Source of the DNA: Flavobacterium psychroterrae
Lineage (GTDB): Bacteria; Bacteroidota; Bacteroidia; Flavobacteriales; Flavobacteriaceae
NCBI RefSeq assembly: GCF_018380615.1
Contig: NZ_JAGYVZ010000003.1
Coordinates: 1-64,000, forward strand
Length of the DNA: 64,000 nucleotides
Direction: 5' to 3'
In this document: positions 16,021 to 24,016 of the stretch, in pieces
Numbering within the stretch: the stretch's first letter is position 1
Layout: each line of letters opens with the position of its first letter
Notes under the pieces: generated by a model
Databases searched by the model: none
What the model was told of the DNA's origin: nothing
The model's input: only the letters and a program-made list of their open reading frames with translations
Made by a program: the position numbers and the translations under genes

Positions 16021-16093
16021 TTAAGATAAAAACTAAATTTTGATTAATCAAAAAAAATATCCTATTTTATTCAGTTTTTAGAGGGCTATATAG

Positions 16094-16483
16094 CTATTTA
16101 GCTAATAGTTTTAATCGTTTTTTTTCATCCTCAGAATCTTGCAATTTTTGTTCGATAAATTCTATCATTTCTTTATAAAACTTTATCCGATCTTCCACCT
16201 CTTTTATCTTAACAATAGAATTTTCATAGAAAGGCATGATTCCATTGCTTTTATCAATTAACATATCACCTTTTCCATCATTGATCCAAACAATGTTTAT
16301 ATTTTCATTAGAATTAACTATAGTATTTACAAACTTATCAGATAAGGGAACTTTTTCATTCATTATCTGAGAAAATGAAGATTTAGTATATCCCAATTTT
16401 TTGGCTAAATCAGCATCGTTATCAGCATAATCAATAAAGATCAACCATTTACAAATTTTCCTAACCCTTTGAATTTTAGTCAT
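16094..16483 (-). CDS. Phage-type repressor-like HTH protein
   Basis: The 129-residue protein has an N-terminal helix-turn-helix (DLAKKLGYTKSSFSQIMNEK) and the segment NINIVWINDGKGDML, which matches the NI-x-W-LLTGEGEM signature of phage-like repressors in Bacteroidota. The C-terminus is a coiled coil (IKEVEDRIKFYKEMIEFIEQ). It is transcribed leftward, divergent from the rightward genes of the element, the classical position for a lysogeny-type or element-silencing repressor. Confidence 0.75.
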   Translation of the reverse strand: MTKIQRVRKICKWLIFIDYADNDADLAKKLGYTKSSFSQIMNEKVPLSDKFVNTIVNSNENINIVWINDGKGDMLIDKSNGIMPFYENSIVKIKEVEDRIKFYKEMIEFIEQKLQDSEDEKKRLKLLAK

Positions 16484-16512
16484 TTAAAAATATTATTACG
16501 GATAATATAAAA

Positions 16513-16565
16513 AAAGTTTATATTTAGCTAAATAAAATCGAAACAAAGTTTATATATTCGCTGTC
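16513..16565. promoter_or_regulatory. Putative repressor operators
   Basis: The 11-bp sequence AAAGTTTATAT occurs at 16513-16523 and 16555-16565, 42 bp apart (about four helical turns), just upstream of the repressor gene. The placement suits autoregulation and control of the rightward genes. Confidence 0.45.
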
Positions 16566-16673
16566 GAAAGCAGATACAAAACCACTTAAAAACAGATTAA
16601 AAGCAACCTGCAAGTTACAAAATTAATAGAGTATTATACGCTATTAAAATATAATTCAAAACAAGTGCCAAAT

Positions 16674-16850
16674 ATGAATAACTATAAAAGATATATTTCA
16701 AGCCCCAATTCAATAACTTTTGATTTACTTCAATTCAGTTTGATTATTTCCTTACTACTACTGATTATATGGCTAATGTGTAAAATTCCTAACGGTTGTT
16801 TTAGGCTTACAATATGCAAAATAGAGACGAATAATTGCACAAATAAATAG
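16674..16850 (+). CDS. Possible small membrane protein
   Basis: From the ATG at 16674 the frame gives 58 residues (a GTG at 16665 would add three) with one hydrophobic segment, LLQFSLIISLLLLIIWLMC. The C-terminus is rich in Cys and Asn. It is the first rightward frame after the repressor. There is no homology support, so it could be chance. Confidence 0.3.
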   Translation: MNNYKRYISSPNSITFDLLQFSLIISLLLLIIWLMCKIPNGCFRLTICKIETNNCTNK

Positions 16851-16911
16851 GTTAGAGTTTTCTCCTGTTGGCAATCACTAAAGTAAATAAAAATGTCTTA
16901 AACAATGGATC

Positions 16912-17073
16912 ATGTCAAATAATAAAAAATACAGAAGATATAGATTACATCAAAAAATAAAAGGAATTTATCGGTATATGTCAAGTAAAAAAATCATTTA
17001 CGTACCTGCCAATGACGATTTAACTAACAAATATTTACGTGAATTATATGAAAATCACAACTATTCAATTTGA
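16912..17073 (+). CDS. Small basic hypothetical protein
   Basis: A 53-residue frame starts at ATG 16912 (MSNNKKYRRYRLHQKIKGIY) and ends at 17073, 13 bp before the next gene. It is rich in Lys, Arg and Tyr at the start and acidic toward the end. Its tight spacing with the following genes suggests that it is the first gene of the primase operon. No family is recognised. Confidence 0.45.
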   Translation: MSNNKKYRRYRLHQKIKGIYRYMSSKKIIYVPANDDLTNKYLRELYENHNYSI

Positions 17074-17086
17074 AATACCATGTTAA

Positions 17087-17329
17087 ATGATAAACTGTAA
17101 ACAAAAAGAAATTATCGTAGGAGTTCTCGGAAAACAATATTCTCCAAAAATTATCGAGCATTTGAACAAAAAGAAAATTTTTAATTCCAACGGCGTACCA
17201 TATTCTAATCCCTCCATTCAAAAAATAGTTTCTGGAACACAAAAAAATAATATTGTTGAATTAGAGATCGGAAAATTACTCGTAAAAGTCAAAAAAAAAG
17301 AACAAACTAAAAATAACCTATATAAATAA
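17087..17329 (+). CDS. Small hypothetical protein upstream of the primase
   Basis: The 80-residue protein (MINCKQKEIIVGVLGKQYSP) has a segment IIEHLNKKKIFNSNGVPYSN followed by IQKIV, resembling a helix-turn-helix-like or recombinase-associated fold of the kind found in small mobile-element proteins. The basic C-terminus (VKVKKKEQTKNN) is compatible with DNA binding. Its stop overlaps the next start (TAATG), so the two are translationally coupled. Confidence 0.6.
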   Translation: MINCKQKEIIVGVLGKQYSPKIIEHLNKKKIFNSNGVPYSNPSIQKIVSGTQKNNIVELEIGKLLVKVKKKEQTKNNLYK

Positions 17330-17523
17330 TGGCGCTATTTACCCATGTCCAACTAATTGCATATATACAAAGATTAGAATTGCAAAAAGACATTCTACCA
17401 CTTTCGCCATTATTCAGTCACAAACAAAAGGAAGATTTGACCATTATTTACGACCAACTACTCGCCATTTGTTACGAAACTTTAATTAAGGAAAAAGAAG
17501 TTACAAAACCAATCTACTTATAA
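17329..17523 (+). CDS. Small hypothetical protein
   Basis: The 64-residue product (MALFTHVQLIAYIQRLELQK) is mostly helical by composition. It overlaps the previous stop by one base and is followed 12 bp later by the primase gene, so it belongs to the same operon. I do not recognise the family; a small replication accessory protein is one possibility. Confidence 0.55.
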   Translation: MALFTHVQLIAYIQRLELQKDILPLSPLFSHKQKEDLTIIYDQLLAICYETLIKEKEVTKPIYL

Positions 17524-17535
17524 TATTCTTTATAA

Positions 17536-19254
17536 ATGACTAACCAACCGTACAACCTACAATTACTTTGGGATGCTTCCGATTACGGACTTACATACTT
17601 TCACGAGGTTTACCCTGAGAGTGTTGGTAAAGAAAATAAAAGTAAACATTTTAAAACCCATAACGAAGAATCTGCAAGTTCTACACTCTCCAATAAAAAA
17701 GGTGAAGAAAACACAGGTGTATATGTTGTGTATAACCACTCAACTAAAGAAAGTCTAAACGCAATTGACCACGTAAAAAAAGAACATCACTTCCAGTTTC
17801 TTGAAGCGTGCGAATATTTGTTTCAAAAATTTGGTTTATCAAAAATCAAAGGTCAATTTTTCAAACCTGAAACCAAGTTTGAACCAACAGAAAAACCTTT
17901 GGAATATTACAAAATCGATTATGCAAAGAAAATAGATAATTACCATTTTTTAGCACCTTTTTTAACGCCTGAAATCTGCAAAGAATATGATTTTTATAGT
18001 GTTAACAGCTATTGCAAGGTTACTAAAACAGGCAAGCTAAAAACCATTATTGCAAATGACAATTACCCAATCTTTGCATACAAACAAAAGGATTTTTGCA
18101 AAATGTATGAGCCAAAAGCACCAAAAGGTGATGAATTTTTATACAAACATCATTTTTTAGGCAACAAACCTACTCGTATAATTTATGGATGGGAAAGACT
18201 TTTTAACATGGTTGATTTTGATGAAATAGAAAGACTTGCAGAATCAAAAAAATATGCAAAAAATGAATATGACAAAAATAAGATTAAAGAACAAATTGAG
18301 GATTTAAAACTTGAATGTGCAGTTATTGCTACTGGCGGGAGTGACGGATTAAATTTAGCATCATTAGGCTACAATGTAATTTGGTTTAATAGCGAAGCTG
18401 AAATAATAAATTCAGATGAATATTTTAAACTTTCTAAAATTGTAAAAACAATCTATTATGTTCCTGATTTAGACGAAACGGGAATAAAACAGGCTGTTGC
18501 AATGGGAATGCAATTTATAAACATTAAAGTTCTTTGGCTCCCTGAATATTTAAAAAAAGAAAACAAAAAAGATTTAAGGGACTGGGTTTGCAAACATAAA
18601 AATGATTCGTTAGAAAAAGTGCAAAGCAAATTTAAACAACTATTGTCACAAGCTTTGAATTTTCAATTTTGGGACTATGGAGACAAAAGTGTAAAATTAA
18701 ATCCAAAAAAATTACTTCATTTTTTAAAGCACAAAAACTTTAGACTTTACAAACAACCTTTTTCAAGTGCAGATACAGGAAAAGAAGAGGACGGTTATTT
18801 TATTCAAATTCAAAATAACTTAATATCAAAAACTTTTCCAAGTGATGTAAAGCGCTGTGTAACACAATGGCTTGATGACAATTACCATAATATTAATATT
18901 TATAATATGATCCTAAGAAGTCCTTTTTTTAATCAAAATTCCCTTAAATCATTACCTTATTTTGAATATCAAAAAAACAATTGCGGGATAGATTTTCAGT
19001 ACTATTTTTTCAACAATAAAGCTGTGAAAGTCAATAAAGATAAAATTGATTTGATTAATTACTCTAAAAACTTAGAAGTTAATATTTGGGAAGAAGAAAA
19101 AATCAATCATTTCTTAGAAGTATCAAATCCGTTTTTTGAAACTTATTTGGATGAAATGGAGCGTAAAAGAATAAAAATCTTGGATAATTCCAGTAACTAC
19201 TTGAAAGTACTGATTAATACTTCACGCATATTTGGGAAAAAGATGCTGATTTAA
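17536..19254 (+). CDS. Primase/helicase, N-terminal part (frameshifted)
   Basis: The 572-residue frame begins with a region placed like a CHC2 zinc finger but without the cysteines (KHFKTHNEESASSTL). A toprim-like domain follows at about residues 255-355: AVIATGGSDGLNLASLG and YYVPDLDETGIKQA hold the expected acidic residues. The frame stops at 19254 in mid-domain. The +2 frame from 19218 continues the protein (YFTHIWEKDADLTG and onward) into the helicase frame, so one missing base near 19215 probably split a single protein of about 930 residues. It would prime and unwind DNA for replication of the element. Confidence 0.75.
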   Translation: MTNQPYNLQLLWDASDYGLTYFHEVYPESVGKENKSKHFKTHNEESASSTLSNKKGEENTGVYVVYNHSTKESLNAIDHVKKEHHFQFLEACEYLFQKFGLSKIKGQFFKPETKFEPTEKPLEYYKIDYAKKIDNYHFLAPFLTPEICKEYDFYSVNSYCKVTKTGKLKTIIANDNYPIFAYKQKDFCKMYEPKAPKGDEFLYKHHFLGNKPTRIIYGWERLFNMVDFDEIERLAESKKYAKNEYDKNKIKEQIEDLKLECAVIATGGSDGLNLASLGYNVIWFNSEAEIINSDEYFKLSKIVKTIYYVPDLDETGIKQAVAMGMQFINIKVLWLPEYLKKENKKDLRDWVCKHKNDSLEKVQSKFKQLLSQALNFQFWDYGDKSVKLNPKKLLHFLKHKNFRLYKQPFSSADTGKEEDGYFIQIQNNLISKTFPSDVKRCVTQWLDDNYHNINIYNMILRSPFFNQNSLKSLPYFEYQKNNCGIDFQYYFFNNKAVKVNKDKIDLINYSKNLEVNIWEEEKINHFLEVSNPFFETYLDEMERKRIKILDNSSNYLKVLINTSRIFGKKMLI

Positions 19255-19331
19255 CCGGAATTGATACTAATATTTTTAAAATAAACAGCGACAAGCTGGA
19301 TGATAATGAAAACTATTTACAAGAACTTCAT

Positions 19332-20336
19332 TTGCTTAATAAAATGTATGCTGTTGGATATTTATTGCACCAGTATAAAAGTGCCAGTAAAGCTTATATG
19401 GTTCTGGGTGTTGATTATGCAGGTGGTTCTTCGGTAAAAGGAAGTTATGGCGGAACGGGAAAATCATTTTTGCAAAAATCTCTTTTTACGATGTTAGAAT
19501 CCATTGCGATTGGCGGAAAAACATTAAAAGACGATAATTTTCCAATGGACGGTGTGACACCGAAAAAGAAGTTTGTACTATTTGATGATTTAGGACCATA
19601 TCAACCTATGGAATATTTCTACAACATGATTACAGACAACTTTATTGCCAATCAAAAAGGAGGTGTAAAATATAATATTCCTTTCGATGATTCAGCAAAA
19701 GTTGGAGCAACAACAAACTTTGCTCCCGAAATGTTGTCATCAACAAAACGTAGATTATTAGTTTATTACAATAGTGATTATTATCACGAAAAAACAGGAG
19801 ACAATAAATATCCCTTTTCACGAAAAATATCAGATGATTTTAATGATAAGAACATTTTAACAAAAGAATATTCTTCTAAAGAATGGAATACAGATTACAA
19901 CTTCATGCTTCAATGTATTCAATTTTATTTGCAACAAAAGGAAAAAATCGAGGCTCCTATGGATACGCTAATTAATAAAAATGCCATGATGCAAATAGGA
20001 GATAATACAGTTAAATTCTTAAACGAATTTTTCTCAGATGCATCCAATTTAAATGAATGGATAGAAAAAGCCCCTGTTTTTACCTATCAAAAGGACGAAT
20101 TAGGCAATAAAGCCAATAGTTCACAGAGATTTAGTGAGAATCTAATTTTGTACTGCAAAGCGAAACAATGGAGAATTGAACTTAAGAAAAAGAAAAATGC
20201 AAACGGAAATTCTGTACCTCACTTTTACATAAGTACTATAAATGAGATCAAACCCGAAGAAACGGAAATTAATCTCAGTACGCCTAATGACAAAGTAGAA
20301 AAAGCAACAGTAAGACCAGACGATTTACCATTTTAA
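19332..20336 (+). CDS. Primase/helicase, C-terminal SF3-like helicase part
   Basis: From the first ATG, the frame encodes 334 residues; the same frame is open back to 19218 and reads as a smooth continuation of the upstream primase. The Walker A motif is GSYGGTGKSFLQ and the Walker B-like strand is KKFVLFDDLG. Later motifs include KVGATTNFAPEML (a sensor-1-like Asn) and TKRRLLVYY (an arginine-finger-like segment). This is the ATPase of a superfamily-3-type replicative helicase, as in phage and satellite primases. It may be inactive if the frameshift is real, or may be made separately. Confidence 0.75.
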   Translation: MLNKMYAVGYLLHQYKSASKAYMVLGVDYAGGSSVKGSYGGTGKSFLQKSLFTMLESIAIGGKTLKDDNFPMDGVTPKKKFVLFDDLGPYQPMEYFYNMITDNFIANQKGGVKYNIPFDDSAKVGATTNFAPEMLSSTKRRLLVYYNSDYYHEKTGDNKYPFSRKISDDFNDKNILTKEYSSKEWNTDYNFMLQCIQFYLQQKEKIEAPMDTLINKNAMMQIGDNTVKFLNEFFSDASNLNEWIEKAPVFTYQKDELGNKANSSQRFSENLILYCKAKQWRIELKKKKNANGNSVPHFYISTINEIKPEETEINLSTPNDKVEKATVRPDDLPF

Positions 20337-20347
20337 AATCTATCATT

Positions 20348-20611
20348 ATGACACGATATGTATTTATGAAATTAAGAGAAGCAAAAAAAGAAGATTTTGC
20401 AGATCAATGGGGAAGCAAAAGAATTGGGGCAATGTATTTTCAACAGTCAGTTACTGGCGCTATTTGTACCCAACCATTCTATTTTAATGAAGATACAAAT
20501 ATTGAAGCATTTAAAGAATTATACACTGCTAATCAAATTTTTGTGCCGATGGGGATTTTTGATAAGATTGAAGTAATAGAAGAAAAAGAACAAACCATAA
20601 CTAACCTTTAA
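20348..20611 (+). CDS. Small hypothetical protein after the helicase
   Basis: The 87-residue protein (MTRYVFMKLREAKKEDFADQ) starts 11 bp after the helicase stop, so it is in the same operon. It has an alpha/beta composition with a C-terminal acidic helix and no membrane segment. I do not recognise the family. A role in replication is suggested only by position. Confidence 0.6.
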   Translation: MTRYVFMKLREAKKEDFADQWGSKRIGAMYFQQSVTGAICTQPFYFNEDTNIEAFKELYTANQIFVPMGIFDKIEVIEEKEQTITNL

Positions 20612-20614
20612 AAA

Positions 20615-20674
20615 GTAGATTTTTTTGTGAACCAAGACAAACTGCAGCTGCGGATCTATTCAAAAAAAATCTAC
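20615..20674. repeat. GTAGATTTTTTT stem-loop, copy A
   Basis: GTAGATTTTTTT and AAAAAAAATCTAC form a stem enclosing the GC-richer module GACAAACTGCAGCTGCGGAT plus CT (20636-20657). The module recurs exactly in copy C. It lies between two genes of the element and could be a terminator, an RNA element or a protein site. Confidence 0.6.
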
Positions 20675-20685
20675 AATTCAACCAC

Positions 20686-20964
20686 ATGATAAAGAAAAGT
20701 ACCTACATCAGAAGTTTTACAGCATCGCAACAAAAGCAACTTGAAAGGGTTGGAAAGGAGGAAAATTTTAAAACTACTCCTGAAATATTATTTTTTGCAC
20801 TTGATAAATATTTTGAGCAAAAAAAAGAAATAGAAAAATTAAACGGAATCATAAGTGTTAAAAAAGAAGAAATTCTCAACCTGAATTTAAAAATTGACTT
20901 TTTTAAATCCGCTTCAAAAAGAATACATGAATTAAGTGATTTTCTGAAAAAGGAAAAAAAATAA
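20686..20964 (+). CDS. Small coiled-coil protein, possible DNA-binding
   Basis: This 92-residue protein (MIKKSTYIRSFTASQQKQLE) has an N-terminal part that could be a ribbon-helix-helix-like or mobilisation accessory domain (TYIRSFTASQQKQLERVGKE), and a C-terminal coiled coil of about 50 residues (KKEIEKLNGIISVKKEEILN). It follows stem-loop copy A. The function is not recognised. Confidence 0.55.
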   Translation: MIKKSTYIRSFTASQQKQLERVGKEENFKTTPEILFFALDKYFEQKKEIEKLNGIISVKKEEILNLNLKIDFFKSASKRIHELSDFLKKEKK

Positions 20965-21029
20965 AAACATCAATCATCAATCAAAAAACGAGTAGTAAAC
21001 CAAATTGAATAATTAGCAAACCCAAATTT

Positions 21030-21329
21030 ATGAATTTAAAAACTTTGAATTATATAAGAAACAAAGCCCAGCTACAAGACTTATTTAGAAGTCAATTTTC
21101 AGAAGATTATATACGAAAAGAGATTCAGGAGATTATAAAGGAGACTCGTAAAAATGTAACTGAGGGAGCAAGGCTTTTTGCAAAAATGATTTCAACACAA
21201 GAGCTAATTATTTTTATGGATAGAAATGGAAAACCTGACGGTTATCTTCTTTCAGATGAATTAAAAATTCTTCTTCAAGAGCACCGAGAAGAACAATTAA
21301 AAACTAAACAATTGCAAAACCAATTTTAG
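21030..21329 (+). CDS. Hypothetical protein
   Basis: The 99-residue protein (MNLKTLNYIRNKAQLQDLFR) is helical and charged, with a central segment VTEGARLFAKMISTQELIIF and a glutamine-rich end. It forms a pair with the next gene, 4 bp downstream. No family is recognised and it has no membrane segment. Confidence 0.55.
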   Translation: MNLKTLNYIRNKAQLQDLFRSQFSEDYIRKEIQEIIKETRKNVTEGARLFAKMISTQELIIFMDRNGKPDGYLLSDELKILLQEHREEQLKTKQLQNQF

Positions 21330-21333
21330 ACCA

Positions 21334-21579
21334 ATGGTAAAGAAATCAGACAATCCCACCAATGCATTAATAAATAGAAATTTTATTATTCGTGTTTTAG
21401 AGAATCCAAAAGAAAACAACGTTAAAAACACCAAATTAACCTCTGCTAACAAGCTTTCGAATTACATAAATGATGAAGAAATCAAAATAAAGCTGTTTAA
21501 TAAGATATTAGACGAAGGTAAAGACAAATATACTTTTCTTATAAGAAGTAGGCTTAAAATTGATTTTCAGTCAAAATAA
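21334..21579 (+). CDS. Hypothetical protein
   Basis: The 81-residue protein (MVKKSDNPTNALINRNFIIR) starts 4 bp after the previous stop. It has an alpha-helical, basic composition and contains NKLSNYINDEEIKIKLFNKI. It is the last gene of this operon before the terminator at 21603. The family is not recognised. Confidence 0.55.
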   Translation: MVKKSDNPTNALINRNFIIRVLENPKENNVKNTKLTSANKLSNYINDEEIKIKLFNKILDEGKDKYTFLIRSRLKIDFQSK

Positions 21580-21602
21580 CTTTTTAAGTCAAACAACTAT
21601 AT

Positions 21603-21642
21603 AAAAAAGGCATTTTTAGAGTATTCTAAAAATGCCTTTTTT
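21603..21642 (+). terminator. Terminator before the type VI cargo
   Basis: AAAAAAGGCATTTTTAGA (21603-21620) pairs with TCTAAAAATGCCTTTTTT (21625-21642), a strong 18-bp stem with T-run. It separates the replication operon from the VgrG module, which therefore has its own promoter in the following 215 bp. Confidence 0.8.
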
Positions 21643-21859
21643 ATTGCTCCATAAGTAAAATTTTAATTTTGAAAGATTATGTTTACAATTAAAAATTATG
21701 TATTTTTCGCACAATTTCAGAAAATCTTTCAAAATTAGTTGTCTTTTTAAACCTCAAATTAGTTGATAATTTAGAGTTTTTATTTAGTTTTTTGATAATT
21801 ACGCCTTGATTATAAAGTTTAAAATAAATTTAATAACCTTACTAAAACGAGAACATAGA

Positions 21860-23668
21860 ATGTCAAAATTTTCAGAACAAGTTCATATTACTATCGGGAG
21901 TTTTACCCAAAACGTTGTTTATTATGATTTAAAGCTGTCGCAAAAAGTAGCCGATCATCATCATTTTTCATTTGTTTGGCAGTATACAGGTAAAGCAATT
22001 ATAAAACCCGCAGATCAGGCAAAAGCCCTAAGAAGTTATTTAGGCGATGAAGTTATATTTACTTTTAAAAGTATAACGGGAATCAGGCTTATGAGTAAAG
22101 GTATTATAACTGAATTATCCTCTGTTGATCTTCACGGTAGCCCAGTTGGTTTGCACGTTACTGGTATAAGTCATACTGTTTTTCTTGATGACATGAGAAA
22201 AACCAGAACTTATCAGGAACGAACTATGGATGATATTGTACTTAGTGTTTTTGCTGAGGGACCCGGGGAATTTTATCAAAGAGACTCTATAAAATCTACT
22301 TACAGTAAAGAATTTAAAAACCTTATACAATATAATGAAAGTAGCTTTGAATTTCTGAAAAGAATATCTGCACGTTACGGACAATGGTTTTATTTTGATG
22401 GAATGCGTATGCAATTTGGACAAACAAAAACAAGTAAAGTCAAATTGATAAACGGAGCTTCACTTCATAGTTTTAAGATACAGACAAATATGACTAGTCA
22501 TAAAATCTCTTTGACAGGTTACGATTATAAGAATGTTACTGATTTTCGCAATTCATCTACTAAAACATCAACAGGAAGTAAAGACAGTTTTTCATCAATT
22601 GTGACTTTTAATCAAGGAACAATAGCAAATTCAGATTTAAGCAGTGGTGTTTATACCGCAAATGCCTATGATAAAGAAGATGTAGCCGAAATGATTACCC
22701 TACAAACATCGGGTAGTGATGCAAACAGTGTTTTTTATAGTGGGATATCTTATTTCCCAATAGGGCTAGGACAGGTTTTTACAATAGTAAATCAAACCGT
22801 TGAACATGAGTTGATAGCTGTAGAAGTTATACATCATTCCGAGGTACATGGAAATTATTCTTGTGAGTTTAAAGCTATTCCTGCCGATGTTTCAGCACCG
22901 CATTATACAAACATTCATGTCTTCGCAAATGCGACTAGCCAGCCAGCCAAAGTACGTGATAATAATGATCCTGAAGGATTAGGACGTTTAAAAGTGGAGT
23001 TTTACGGTTCAAGTGACAGTGCGGTAACTGAATGGATTCGAATGGTATTGCCTTATGCAGGTTCAGGAAAAGGATTTTATTTTATTCCCGAGATAGGAGA
23101 AGAAGTATTAATAGGTTTTGAAGGTAATAATGTGCAGAATCCTTATGTTATGGGAGCGCAATATAACGGAAATGAATCTTCTGGCTATGGCTCTCCACAA
23201 AACGATATAAAAATGATACAGACCCGAAGTGGTTGTAAAATTGTAATTAACGATGCTGATGGTTCTATTTTAACAGAAGATAAAGCAGGAAGCAAGGTTT
23301 TTCAAGATGGACAAGGTAATATTACCACTGATGCAATTAAAAATTTTACAGTCAATGCTGAAAATATTAATCTAAATGCTTCACAGAGTATTAGCACAAG
23401 TGCAGGAATGAATATTATGGAAAGTGCCGGAGCAGATAAAACCAGTACAGTTGGCATGATGCTTAATACAAATGTAGGTGGAAATCATATGCTAAATGTA
23501 ACAGGTAATTTTATGGAGCATATTGAAGGGGATCTAAATTCACATACTGAAAAGGAAAGACAGGAAAACAGTGTAAAAGGAATTGAATCTTCAAGTAACG
23601 GTGAAATAAATAAACATTCCGAAAAAGAAATACAGAACAATAGTGGCGAGAAATCTAAATCCCACTAA
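21860..23668 (+). CDS. vgrG: VgrG spike protein of a type VI secretion system
   Basis: The start is the ATG at 21860 (MSKFSEQVHITIGSFTQNVV), as upstream residues to 21806 do not fit the family. The 602-residue protein has the gp27-like N-terminal domain (ESSFEFLKRISARYGQWFYFDG), the gp5 OB-fold region (VRDNNDPEGLGRLKVEFYGS, VLPYAGSGKGFYFIPEIGEE) and a C-terminal needle rich in short Gly/Asn/Thr repeats. It is the trimeric spike tip that carries effectors, of the Bacteroidota (T6SSiii) type. No other type VI structural genes are nearby, so it must be used with a system elsewhere in the genome. It sits in the element as cargo. Confidence 0.92.
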   Translation: MSKFSEQVHITIGSFTQNVVYYDLKLSQKVADHHHFSFVWQYTGKAIIKPADQAKALRSYLGDEVIFTFKSITGIRLMSKGIITELSSVDLHGSPVGLHVTGISHTVFLDDMRKTRTYQERTMDDIVLSVFAEGPGEFYQRDSIKSTYSKEFKNLIQYNESSFEFLKRISARYGQWFYFDGMRMQFGQTKTSKVKLINGASLHSFKIQTNMTSHKISLTGYDYKNVTDFRNSSTKTSTGSKDSFSSIVTFNQGTIANSDLSSGVYTANAYDKEDVAEMITLQTSGSDANSVFYSGISYFPIGLGQVFTIVNQTVEHELIAVEVIHHSEVHGNYSCEFKAIPADVSAPHYTNIHVFANATSQPAKVRDNNDPEGLGRLKVEFYGSSDSAVTEWIRMVLPYAGSGKGFYFIPEIGEEVLIGFEGNNVQNPYVMGAQYNGNESSGYGSPQNDIKMIQTRSGCKIVINDADGSILTEDKAGSKVFQDGQGNITTDAIKNFTVNAENINLNASQSISTSAGMNIMESAGADKTSTVGMMLNTNVGGNHMLNVTGNFMEHIEGDLNSHTEKERQENSVKGIESSSNGEINKHSEKEIQNNSGEKSKSH

Positions 23669-23671
23669 CTT

Positions 23672-24016
23672 ATGATAAAAACAGTAGAAGAAATAACTAT
23701 TGTGATGAACAACGATTTGTTAATACTCACAAATCGTAAAAACAAATCGTATTTTCGTTATAATTTGAAAGATAAACAATTAATTTTTCGGGATTCAAAC
23801 GACAATATTATTCAAAATTATAGCGCTAGGATTTCAATTAATTTTGAAGTCTTTTATTTGACCTATGAAGGGCAAACAATAAATATGAGTGATGGAAGCA
23901 TGATTGCTTACTTAAGCTATAAAGACATTCAGGAACTTGCAGAAAAAACTTTCTACGAAGAAGGACAAAAACGTGTTTATGATTTTGTTAATCTTAAATT
24001 TATAATCGAATTATGA
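23672..24016 (+). CDS. Small protein between VgrG and effector (possible adaptor)
   Basis: The 114-residue protein (MIKTVEEITIVMNNDLLILT) is beta-rich and soluble. It starts 3 bp after the VgrG stop and overlaps the effector start by 4 bp (ATGA), so it is made together with both. Genes in this position often encode effector chaperones or adaptors. I do not recognise the family, so that role is inferred from position alone. Confidence 0.6.
   Translation: MIKTVEEITIVMNNDLLILTNRKNKSYFRYNLKDKQLIFRDSNDNIIQNYSARISINFEVFYLTYEGQTINMSDGSMIAYLSYKDIQELAEKTFYEEGQKRVYDFVNLKFIIEL

Larger units (their letters stand above)
15291..16093. other. 800-bp non-coding left end of the element
   Basis: No gene is visible here. 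The stretch holds putative arm sites, two long homologous hairpins (15488-15610 and 15724-15843) and six GTTTCC/GGAAAC motifs (15911-16020). The dense structure suggests a control region for excision, replication or transfer rather than decayed genes. Confidence 0.6.

Noticed and set aside
19215..19254. Programmed frameshift in the primase/helicase gene
   Set aside because: No slippery heptamer or obvious stimulatory hairpin was seen; mutation or sequencing error is simpler.
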